Under the pieces are notes generated by a model. The model did no database searches and was not told the origin of the DNA. It was given only the letters and a program-made list of their open reading frames with translations. Shown piece by piece: positions 38,903 through 45,726 of a stretch of 64,000 nucleotides of DNA. The DNA is from Streptomyces sparsogenes (GTDB lineage: Bacteria > Actinomycetota > Actinomycetes > Streptomycetales > Streptomycetaceae): contig NZ_MAXF01000084.1 in the NCBI RefSeq assembly GCF_001704635.1, forward strand, positions 1 through 64,000, read 5' to 3'. Positions within the stretch are counted from its first letter, which is position 1. Each line of letters begins with the position of its first letter. Both the position numbers and the translations under genes were made by a program.

Positions 38903-39433
38903 GTGGATTTCCACGCTCGAGAGGGGCTTCAGTGGATCGAGTCTTCCGGCGGTCCGTTCGTGGTTCTACCTGTTTCGCGACTGCCTGACTGGCTCGGAAG
39001 CCATGGGACGGACTATGATGCGGCCTGCGAAGTGAGCGACTACCTTGGTCTGGTCTGCGCGGGGGCCGCCGCGACGCAGGTTGAGATGGCTCTCGTTATT
39101 GCGGACGAGCCTCTTCCCGCGGCCTACCTTCCAGATATTCAGTGCATTTTGCAGTGGCAGTATGCCCCGTCGGAGCACACCCTTGTGTCTGCTGCTCGGA
39201 GCGCCATCGCGGGGCCCTTGGTGTGGCAGCAGGGACCGTTTTTCGAGTTTCGAGACCAAGCGGTGATGTTTGATGCCGCTGCTTCCGGTGAATCCCTCGA
39301 TGCAGACGAAATGCTGACACTTTCCTTGCCGCCAGGGAGGTATCAGTGTCTAACCGCTGAATACTCAGACGGCGGTGATATCGCCGGGGTTTTGCATCAG
39401 TTCCGTCCAGTCGAGGATGGGGCGCCGGGATGA
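38903..39433 (+). CDS. Imm21-type immunity protein
   Basis: 176 residues, no signal peptide, so cytosolic. LQWIESSGGPFVVLPVSRLP, then DYDAACEVSDYLGL, ALVIADEPLPAAYLPD and the late LPPGRYQCL fit the Imm21 immunity family as remembered. It immediately follows the RHS tip and should neutralise it. The start is GTG 38903 after AGGGGAGG. A GTG at 38882 overlapping the RHS stop is in frame and would imply coupling. GC content is lower than in the RHS body, as with the tip itself. Confidence 0.72.
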   Translation: MDFHAREGLQWIESSGGPFVVLPVSRLPDWLGSHGTDYDAACEVSDYLGLVCAGAAATQVEMALVIADEPLPAAYLPDIQCILQWQYAPSEHTLVSAARSAIAGPLVWQQGPFFEFRDQAVMFDAAASGESLDADEMLTLSLPPGRYQCLTAEYSDGGDIAGVLHQFRPVEDGAPG

Positions 39434-39467
39434 GGGAGTGGATCGGAATTGTCGCGGGGGCGGCGAA

Positions 39468-39865
39468 GTGAAGCCTGACTCGCGGCTGCTGAGGTCCTTC
39501 GTGGCCCGATTGGGCATGGGTCGCTCTGGCTCCGTGATGTCCATGCCGAAGAGGCGCACGATGACTGGGATCCGGCTACCGAGGCATGTCATGCTGAGGG
39601 AAACTCATTGGCCATCGCGACCAGGCTGGACGTCGAAGGCTTGACGGCGGTGGAGATCTGGCAGGGGGAGCCTGAGGTTGCGTTGCCGGTGATCGTTTAC
39701 TCGGGGGCGCTCGAGTCGGCCGCGGGGTGGGTTGAGGTTGCCGACGCTGACTCCAGCCTGCGCATGGAGATCAGAAGACTGCCGTGTGTCATGAATGTGC
39801 AGGTGTTCACGGAAGGCGGCTTGGCACCCGAGCGTGTTCAAATCGCTCTCCGGGCTGACGAATGA
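39468..39865 (+). pseudogene. Small gene with a probable one-base frameshift
   Basis: The 3' part (39608-39865, ATRLDVEGLTAVEIWQGEP to RVQIALRADE) looks like real protein. Upstream in the same frame the sequence stays protein-like (SLWLRDVHAEEAHDDWDPA, TEACHAEGNSLA) back to about 39515 but has no start codon there. A GTG at 39468 opens another frame (VKPDSRLLRSFVARLG). Adding one G at the GGG run near 39511-39514 would join them into one protein of about 132 residues. It may be decayed, mis-sequenced, or translated only from TTG 39608. Family not recognised; its place after the immunity gene suggests an accessory or second immunity protein. Confidence 0.55.
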
Positions 39866-39880
39866 GATGAGGGGCTGAAC

Positions 39881-40600
39881 TTGGACCGGCGTGTGTCGCG
39901 GGTTTCCGTGGGGGTTCTCATGGGGGCGCTGGTGGGGCTGCTGGCCGCGTGTGGTGGGGACTCGGAGGGGCGCCAGGGGGAGGCGGGGCCCGGGAGGGCG
40001 ACGAGGGCCTTGTCGGAGGGGGAGTTGGACCGCGCCGCGCTGACCGCGAGTGAGGCGGAGGGGTTCTCGGTGGAGCGGGTCGACGCGGAGACGATCGAGT
40101 TCGCGACGCGGGAGGCGGCGGACAAGCCGGCCTGTCAGCCGCTGGCCGAGGCGAGCGCGCTGGTGGCGTACGGGCCAAAGGCGAAGGCGGAGGCGTATCG
40201 GGTCTACAAGGCGACGAAGGACGATCTGAGTGTTCATGGGATCACCGCGCATCTGATGTCCTACGGAGAGGACGAGGCGAAGGCCAAGCTTCGGAGGGTC
40301 CGTGCGGCGGTGAAGGCGTGTTCGGGTGGATTCGCCGTAGGGGGTGACGGCGAGGACGGGGTGCGCTACTCGGCCATCCGGCCCCTGGCAGGGGTGGAGG
40401 CCGGGAGTGAGGTGGTGGCCTATCGCCTCGCTGTGGAGCTGCCCGGTGGCCGGTCGATGCCGCATACGTATGTGGTGGCGCGGAGCGGGCCGCTGGTGGT
40501 GGCCTATGAGGGGGTGGACGCCGTGCGGTCGAAGGCGGTGGACGTGCCGGAGGCGATGGTCGTGCGGCAGATCGCCAAGTTGGAGAAGACCGCGAGCTGA
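39881..40600 (+). CDS. Lipoprotein, hypothetical (copy 1)
   Basis: 239 residues with an N-terminal signal and lipobox LLAACGGD. The mature part (SEGELDRAALTASEAEGFSV, CQPLAEASAL, VKACSGGFAV, VVRQIAKLEKTAS) resembles the lipoprotein at 44896-45669, giving a family of surface lipoproteins of unknown role. The start is TTG 39881 after GAGGGG; GTG 39893 is an alternative. It lies 15 bases after the frameshifted gene, so it could ride on the toxin operon transcript. Confidence 0.7.
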   Translation: MDRRVSRVSVGVLMGALVGLLAACGGDSEGRQGEAGPGRATRALSEGELDRAALTASEAEGFSVERVDAETIEFATREAADKPACQPLAEASALVAYGPKAKAEAYRVYKATKDDLSVHGITAHLMSYGEDEAKAKLRRVRAAVKACSGGFAVGGDGEDGVRYSAIRPLAGVEAGSEVVAYRLAVELPGGRSMPHTYVVARSGPLVVAYEGVDAVRSKAVDVPEAMVVRQIAKLEKTAS

Positions 40601-40623
40601 TCCGGGGCGGGGCCTGGCGCGTC

Positions 40624-40688
40624 GGGTCAGCACTTCTGGGGCCCGGATGGGCCGGTGGCGTTTTGGGTCAGTATTTCTGGGGGCCCGG
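40624..40688. repeat. Direct repeat around the 3' end of the exporter gene
   Basis: GGGTCAGCACTTCTGGGG at 40624-40641 recurs as GGGTCAGTATTTCTGGGG from 40665, 41 bases on, and both continue into GGCCCGG-type sequence. The second copy encodes the last residues and stop of the EamA gene (GPQKY-stop on the minus strand). The first would encode a near-identical end (PQKC-stop) just beyond it. Confidence 0.7.
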
Positions 40689-41774
40689 GCGGGTGAGGGC
40701 GAGAGTCTTGACGATCTCGCCGTTGACCAGGACGACCAGGCAGCCGCACCCGCCGACGCAGTACTCGACCTCGCCTTCGGACGTGAGGTGGCGCGAGCGC
40801 CGGGTCCACCAACGTGTCTCCGCCCGCGTCGGGGACTGGCACACCGGGCAGCGGTCGTCCGCCGGCCGTCGGGCGCGTACGTCATGGGCCATGTGGTCGT
40901 GCTCGGGGCTCGCTGCTGCGGGTCGTCGGCGCAGCGACCACGCCGCGGCCAGGACGACCAGTGTCACCGCGCCCCATTGCCGGGGTGTGAGGTGTTCGTG
41001 CAGCGCGAGGAAGCCGATCCCCGCGCCCACGGCGGGGCTGAGGGCGAGCAGTACGCCGAAGGCGCGGGTGTCGATGCGGCGCAGGAGCGTCATGTCCAGT
41101 GAGTAGGGGATCAGGGAGGACAGCAGGGCCACCACGAGGCCGGTTCCCCAGGCGGTCGGGTGGGCGGTCACGTCCTTGCCTCCGGTGACGGCGGCGATCG
41201 GGCCGAGCACGCAGGCGCCGCAGGCGAGGGCCAGGGAGAGGCCCGTCCAGTCGGGGAACAGGCGTCCGACCCGTTGGTTCAGGAGGACGTACGCGGCGCG
41301 GCAGAGCGCGGCGGTGGCGCCCAGCAGGAGGCCGGCGGCGGGCAGTGAGGCTCCCGGGGCGGCCAGGAGGAGTACGCCGAGGAGCGCCAGCAGCGCCGCT
41401 CCGAGGTGTTCGGCCCGGCGGGAGAGGGCGACCGCCAGGGTGAGGGGGCCGAGCAGTTCCAGCGTGGCGGCCACGCCGATCGGGAGGTGGTCGATGGCCT
41501 GGAAGTACGCCAGGTTCATGGCGGCGAGGACCAGGCCGAGCGAGATCGCCGCCCGCCACTGCCGGGCGGTGAGCCCCCGCAGCCGTGGCCGGACCAGGGC
41601 GCCCAGGATCACGGCGGAGAAGGCCAGCCGCATGCCGGCGAGGGTGGTGGGGCCGACGGTCGCGTAGGCGTCCTTGGCCACGGCCGAGCCCGCCTGGAGG
41701 CTGAGGATCTGGCCGAGCATGAGGGCGGGGGCCATGGCGGCGTCCCGTCGCGACGGGTGGGGAGCGTTCGTCGT
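40668..41774 (-). CDS. EamA/DMT exporter with C-terminal zinc-ribbon-like tail
   Basis: 368 residues. About 1-285 are two EamA repeats with ten membrane spans (GQILSLQAGSAVAKDAYATV, LEAPASL-type loops, HLPIGVAATLELLGPLTLAV), closest in feel to RhtA-type amino-acid or metabolite exporters. The last 75 residues are soluble and unusual: DRCPVCQSPTR and EYCVGGCGCLVVLVNGEIVK, four or more cysteines laid out like a zinc ribbon. The fusion has no stop or good internal start. ATG 41774 is used; a GTG at 41786 is possible. It is divergent from a CGNR-type regulator. Confidence 0.78.
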   Translation of the reverse strand, partial: TTNAPHPSRRDAAMAPALMLGQILSLQAGSAVAKDAYATVGPTTLAGMRLAFSAVILGALVRPRLRGLTARQWRAAISLGLVLAAMNLAYFQAIDHLPIGVAATLELLGPLTLAVALSRRAEHLGAALLALLGVLLLAAPGASLPAAGLLLGATAALCRAAYVLLNQRVGRLFPDWTGLSLALACGACVLGPIAAVTGGKDVTAHPTAWGTGLVVALLSSLIPYSLDMTLLRRIDTRAFGVLLALSPAVGAGIGFLALHEHLTPRQWGAVTLVVLAAAWSLRRRPAAASPEHDHMAHDVRARRPADDRCPVCQSPTRAETRWWTRRSRHLTSEGEVEYCVGGCGCLVVLVNGEIVKTLALTRPGPQKY

Positions 41775-41803
41775 CATGCGTGACACGGTGCTGTAATGCT
41801 CTT

Positions 41804-42343
41804 GTGCACTTCAACCATTACGGCGGAGAGGCGGCCCGGCTGGCCGCGGACCTGGCCAACCTGACGGCGCCACCGGGACCCGAAGAGCTCGAACCGCTCC
41901 TCGCCGTGCACGGAATCGCGCGGCGCGCGCTCACCGCGTCGCAGGCGGAGGAGGTCTGGGCGTGGTCCCGGCGCCTGGCCGCCTGCTTCGGTCCCCAGGA
42001 CCTCGACCAGCGGTGCCAGGCGGTCAACGCCCTGCTCGCCGACGCCTCTAGCCGGCCGTACATCTCGCTCCACGACGGTCACCCGCATCTGCACTACAGC
42101 GCCGTGGACGCCGACGCGGTCGCTCATGTCCGGGCCGTCACCTCGGCCGGACTCAGCTATGTCGTGTGCTACGCGGGCGCCGACCGGCTCGGACGCTGTG
42201 CGCGCGACGGCTGTGGTCTGGCGTTCGTCGACACCTCCCGCAACGGCCGGCGCACCTACTGTTCGGTGCGGTGCGCCAACAACGACGCCGTGGCGCGTCA
42301 CCGTGACCGGCGCCGCGAAGGGGGTGTCAGGAGGGGATCGTGA
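41804..42343 (+). CDS. CGNR/ABATE-type zinc-finger regulator, variant motif
   Basis: 179 residues. An ABATE-like N-terminal domain (VHFNHYGGEAARLAADLANL) is followed by a C-terminal zinc finger: GRCARDGCGLAFVDTSRNGR, then RTYCSVRCANNDAVARHRDR. The motif usually reading CGNR is CANN here, while the other cysteines and the FVDTSRNGRRTYCS block are kept. GTG 41804 lies about 5 bases after a TAATGC hexamer with no ribosome site, hinting at a leaderless transcript. It probably regulates the divergent exporter. It overlaps the convergent glycosyltransferase by 17 bases. Confidence 0.8.
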   Translation: MHFNHYGGEAARLAADLANLTAPPGPEELEPLLAVHGIARRALTASQAEEVWAWSRRLAACFGPQDLDQRCQAVNALLADASSRPYISLHDGHPHLHYSAVDADAVAHVRAVTSAGLSYVVCYAGADRLGRCARDGCGLAFVDTSRNGRRTYCSVRCANNDAVARHRDRRREGGVRRGS

Positions 42344-44411
42344 CGGCCAGGTTGTTGGCCTTGGTGAGGTAGGGGCGGATCCCGTCGGTGGCCGGGTAGA
42401 GGTCCGTCCGGTTGCGGTCGACGATGTCGCCGGTGATCCGGCCGACGCGGAGTGGAGCGGTGTCGTCCGGGGTGGCCGGGGTCAGGCGGAGGGTCAGGTC
42501 CCACACCGGCGCCTTGGGCGAGGGCGCGTGGGCGGCGCGGATGTGGTCGTACGGGATGGTGAAGCGGAAGTCGGTGGGGCCGAGCGCCGTGACGGGCAGG
42601 GTGAAGGGGCGGGACGGGGCGAGGCGAGGGGTGGCGAGGACGGTGGGGTTCGCGTTCGCCGGGAAGGTGGTGCCGTAGAGGGTGCCGGTCACGGTGAGCG
42701 CTTCGGCGTCGGGCGTGATCGTGCGGGCCTCGGCATGGGCGGGGCGGTGCCAGGTGCGCAGGGCGAGATAGCCGTCGACGGTGCGGTAGGGGATCCACCA
42801 GGAGAACGGGGCGTCGGGCAGGGGCTCGAGGGCGAGCAGGCCGCGCCCCTCCGCGTAGCGGCAGTGCACGCGGCGGCGGGCGCCGTCGGCGGGGCGGGTG
42901 ACGTGCAGGTCCCAGCGGCCTTCGGTGAGGGCGAGGGCGCGGCGGTCGAGCAGCGCGGTCCAGGGGGCGTGGGCGGTGGCCGGGGGGCGCAGGGGCAGGC
43001 TGATGGGGGCGACCCCGCGGGCGTCGCGGTCGTCGCGGCGGGTGAGGGTGAGCGCGAGGCCGCTGCCGCGCAGGTCGGTGGGGTCGAGCAGGACGGTCAG
43101 GTTGCCGTCCGGGGCGACGCGGCAGGAGGCCGTGGGGCGCAGGGGCTTGCGGATCAGCTGTTTGACGGCGCCCTTGAGGGTGGTCTTGAGGGGGGTGCCC
43201 GGGGCGCGGAGGCCGAGGAGCGGGCCGCGTCCGCGCCGGGTGGCGGGGACGGTGGCGCCGCGCGCCTCGTACAGCTCCGCGAACAGCCGCTCGTACTGCT
43301 GCGCCACGCGCTCCGGCGCGTACCGCCGCGCCGACTCGCGCGCCGCCGCGCCCATGGAGCGGCGCAGTTCGTCGTCCTCGATGAGGCTGAGCAGTCCCTT
43401 GGCGATGGCGTCGCTGTCGCCGACGGTGACGAGGAGGCCGTCCCGGCCGTCCGTGATGATCTCGCCGGGCCCGTGGGGGCAGTCGGTGGCGACGACGGGC
43501 ACGCCGCAGTGCATGGCCTCCACGATCGTCATGCCGAAGGACTCCTCGCGCGAGGTGACGGCGGCGATCGAGCCCTTGGCCCACTCGGTCTCGATGGGGG
43601 AGTGCGCGCCCATGAGCGTGATGTGCTCGGCCAGGCCGAGTTCGTCGACGCGGCGGCGGAGCACGGGCTGCTGGGGGCCCCGGCCGTAGATGCGCAGGCG
43701 CCAGTCGGGGTGCTTGGCGGCGACCTTCGCCCAGGCCTCCACCAGCAGGTCGTACCGCTTGACGGGGATGAGCCGGCCGGCCGCCACGACGAGTTTCGCC
43801 GAGCCGTCGGAGGGTTCGACGTCCGTGGCGGGGACCCCGTTGGGCAGCCCGACGACGCGGGTGGTGACGCCGGGCAGATGGGCGCGGTGCGTGGCCGCGT
43901 CGGCCTCCGAGACGGTGGTGTACGCGTCCAGGTGGGCGATGGCGGCGTCGCAGGCGGCGCGCAGTTCCGCCTGGTGGGTGCCGTAGATCCGGTGCTCCTG
44001 CCCGATCCGCAGATACCGGGCCCCCTGGCCGAACTCGGCCAGGTAGATCACCAGGCCGGGGCGGGTGGCGATGACCACGTCGGCGTCGGTGTCCGCGAGG
44101 TAGGCGGCGACGCGCTGGTCGGTGAGCGCGTTGAAGTTGGTGGTGCCCTTGGCCTCGGCGGCGGGGATGCGGGAGGTGGGGCGGGTGAGCAGCGGGTCGT
44201 TCGCGTCGCTGCCCTTGGCCTCCGGGCGCTGCTCGATCAGCGGGACGATCCGGACGGCGGGGTGGAGGGGCAGGCTGGGCGTGTCGTGGGTGCGCATGAC
44301 GGTGACGATCTCGACGGTGTGGCGGGCGGCGAGTGCGCTTGCCATGTTGAAGGTGGTGCGGATGGTGCCGCCGATTCCGTACGCGTTGTGCAGCAGAAAA
44401 GAGATCTTCAT
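42327..44411 (-). CDS. GT4 glycosyltransferase with extra C-terminal domain (copy 2)
   Basis: 694 residues, same architecture as the gene at 24251-26371. The GT-B part holds KISFLLHNAYGIGGTIRTTF, VVAAGRLIPVKRYDLLVEAW, GAHSPIETEWAKGSIAAVTS and EESFGMTIVEAMHCGVPVVA. The last 300 residues again hold the unassigned beta-rich domain (GRWDLHVTRPADG, SPFSW-type WWIPYRTVDGYLALRTWHRP). No membrane span or signal. A cell-envelope sugar transferase is likely. Base composition here is higher in GC than in copy 1, so copy 2 looks more native. Confidence 0.8.
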   Translation of the reverse strand: MKISFLLHNAYGIGGTIRTTFNMASALAARHTVEIVTVMRTHDTPSLPLHPAVRIVPLIEQRPEAKGSDANDPLLTRPTSRIPAAEAKGTTNFNALTDQRVAAYLADTDADVVIATRPGLVIYLAEFGQGARYLRIGQEHRIYGTHQAELRAACDAAIAHLDAYTTVSEADAATHRAHLPGVTTRVVGLPNGVPATDVEPSDGSAKLVVAAGRLIPVKRYDLLVEAWAKVAAKHPDWRLRIYGRGPQQPVLRRRVDELGLAEHITLMGAHSPIETEWAKGSIAAVTSREESFGMTIVEAMHCGVPVVATDCPHGPGEIITDGRDGLLVTVGDSDAIAKGLLSLIEDDELRRSMGAAARESARRYAPERVAQQYERLFAELYEARGATVPATRRGRGPLLGLRAPGTPLKTTLKGAVKQLIRKPLRPTASCRVAPDGNLTVLLDPTDLRGSGLALTLTRRDDRDARGVAPISLPLRPPATAHAPWTALLDRRALALTEGRWDLHVTRPADGARRRVHCRYAEGRGLLALEPLPDAPFSWWIPYRTVDGYLALRTWHRPAHAEARTITPDAEALTVTGTLYGTTFPANANPTVLATPRLAPSRPFTLPVTALGPTDFRFTIPYDHIRAAHAPSPKAPVWDLTLRLTPATPDDTAPLRVGRITGDIVDRNRTDLYPATDGIRPYLTKANNLAVTIPS

Positions 44412-44895
44412 GGTGATGTACGCGCGGAGCCAGTGGCCCTTCGCGCGGCTGCCTCCCCCTGGGCTTCCCGTAATGCGCTCAACTCACAAACCACTCTGGA
44501 GTGGCCCCACATGAGGCCGGTATGGGCCCGGTATGGGCTCGGTAAGGGCTGATCGGTCGGTAAGACCCTTGGGCGCGGGAAAGGTTGCTTATGCGGGTGG
44601 TGATATGGCATGGCCCACATCCGGGTGGGCGGGGGCAACCTTCGGTGGAGGTCGGTCGTCCGGAGGGCGGCCAGGTGGAGCGGGAAGAGGGCCGCGGGCG
44701 GGGCAGCCTCGGCCGTGGCCGGGCTGTTCCGTCATACCGGAACGCGGCCGTCCGTTGTGATCTCGTGATCGGACGCGGGACAACCTTTTCGGTGATATCG
44801 GATCGTCATGGAAACTTCTGTTCGACACCCGGTAACTCGTTGTTTCATGAACCCAACCGCGATCGCGGGAGATTCAACCAAGGGTGGATAAAAAC
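44412..44895. other. Divergent gap with an 11-bp repeat array
   Basis: This 484-base region between the minus-strand glycosyltransferase and the lipoprotein has no credible gene. It holds three tandem 11-base repeats at 44518-44550. The last 150 bases before the lipoprotein are AT-richer and probably contain its promoter, but no clear -35/-10 pair could be fixed. Confidence 0.5.
44518..44550. repeat. Three tandem 11-bp repeats
   Basis: CGGTATGGGCC (44518-44528), CGGTATGGGCT (44529-44539) and CGGTAAGGGCT (44540-44550) follow one another directly, with a further CGGTAAG at 44558. One-turn spacing puts all copies on one face of the helix, as expected for cooperative binding of a regulator. Confidence 0.6.
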
Positions 44896-45669
44896 GTGAG
44901 TAAGTCTGTGTCGCGCGTCGTGCTGGCAGCCACGGCCGTGGCGGCGCTGGGGTTGTTGACCGCGTGTGGTGGCGACGACTCCGACGGGGACAAGAAGTCC
45001 GACAAGTCGTCAGAGAAGACCGCCGAGAAGACGCCGGGCGGCGAGAAGCCGGCCGCGCCGCCGCTCTCCAAGGCCGCGCTGCAGAAGGCCGTCCTCGCGA
45101 AGTCCGACGTCAAGGGTTTCGAGATCGAGACGATGACGGAGAAGGAGTTCACGGACGGCGGGGAGGCGAAGGCCGCGAAGGCCGAGTGCCAGCCGGTGGC
45201 GCAGCTGATGGGGGCCAAGACGAACCCGGCGCCCAAGGCCTCGGCGTACGTCACCTTCGCCTCCGCCGGCGCCCTGGGGTCCGACGAGAAGGCCGGGGCG
45301 GGCGTCACGGGCATGATCCGGGTGTCCTCGTACGCGGACTCCGGCGCCGAGCAGACGCTGAAGGACCTGAAGGGCGCCCTCGGGACCTGCGCCGGCGGGT
45401 TCGCCGCGACCGACGGGACCGGCCAGAAGTCGGACGTCGCGAAGGTGGAGCAGCTCACCGCGCCCAAGCTGGGCGACGAGGCGCTGGCCTTCACCGTGAC
45501 CGACGCGGACAAGAAGGACGGCGGCACCGTGAAGTTCACGGTCGTGCGCTCCGGCGCCCACGTCTCCGTGATCTTCGGCGTCGACCTCATGAACCCGAAC
45601 AAGCCGGTTCTGCCGGAGACCGTGGTCTCGGGGCAGGTCAACAAGCTGGAGAAGGCGCTCGCCAAGTAG
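44896..45669 (+). CDS. Lipoprotein, hypothetical (copy 2)
   Basis: 257 residues. The signal peptide with lipobox LLTACGGD is followed by a Lys/Asp/Ser/Glu-rich linker and a domain resembling the lipoprotein at 39881-40600 (LQKAVLAKSDVKGFEIETM, CQPVAQLMG, LGTCAGGFAA, GQVNKLEKALAK). GTG 44896 is chosen because AAGGGTGG lies eight bases upstream; the in-frame GTG at 44884 sits inside that site. Surface-anchored; function unknown. Its stop codon lies within a short tandem repeat. Confidence 0.75.
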   Translation: MSKSVSRVVLAATAVAALGLLTACGGDDSDGDKKSDKSSEKTAEKTPGGEKPAAPPLSKAALQKAVLAKSDVKGFEIETMTEKEFTDGGEAKAAKAECQPVAQLMGAKTNPAPKASAYVTFASAGALGSDEKAGAGVTGMIRVSSYADSGAEQTLKDLKGALGTCAGGFAATDGTGQKSDVAKVEQLTAPKLGDEALAFTVTDADKKDGGTVKFTVVRSGAHVSVIFGVDLMNPNKPVLPETVVSGQVNKLEKALAK

Positions 45670-45703
45670 GCGCTCGCCGAGTACTCGCCAGTACTCGCCA
45701 AGG
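45654..45703. repeat. Tandem repeat across the lipoprotein stop codon
   Basis: GGCGCTCGCCAAGTA (45654-45668) is followed at once by GGCGCTCGCCGAGTA (45669-45683), then two shorter copies CTCGCCAGTA and CTCGCCAAGG. The first unit encodes the last residues and stop (ALAK-stop). Confidence 0.75.
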
Positions 45704-45726
45704 AGCGGACGCAGGTGGAGCAGGCG

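Noticed and set aside
39608..39865. Intact 85-residue gene starting at TTG 39608
   Set aside because: Possible, but protein-like sequence continues upstream in the same frame without a start codon, so a frameshifted longer gene explains the data better.
40627..40842. Short minus-strand frame ending in PQKC after the exporter
   Set aside because: It runs in a different frame through the exporter's tail; only its last few codons resemble the exporter end because of the 3' duplication.
44518..44568. Short repeats considered as a CRISPR array
   Set aside because: Units are directly adjacent with no spacers and only 11 bases long; no cas genes are nearby.
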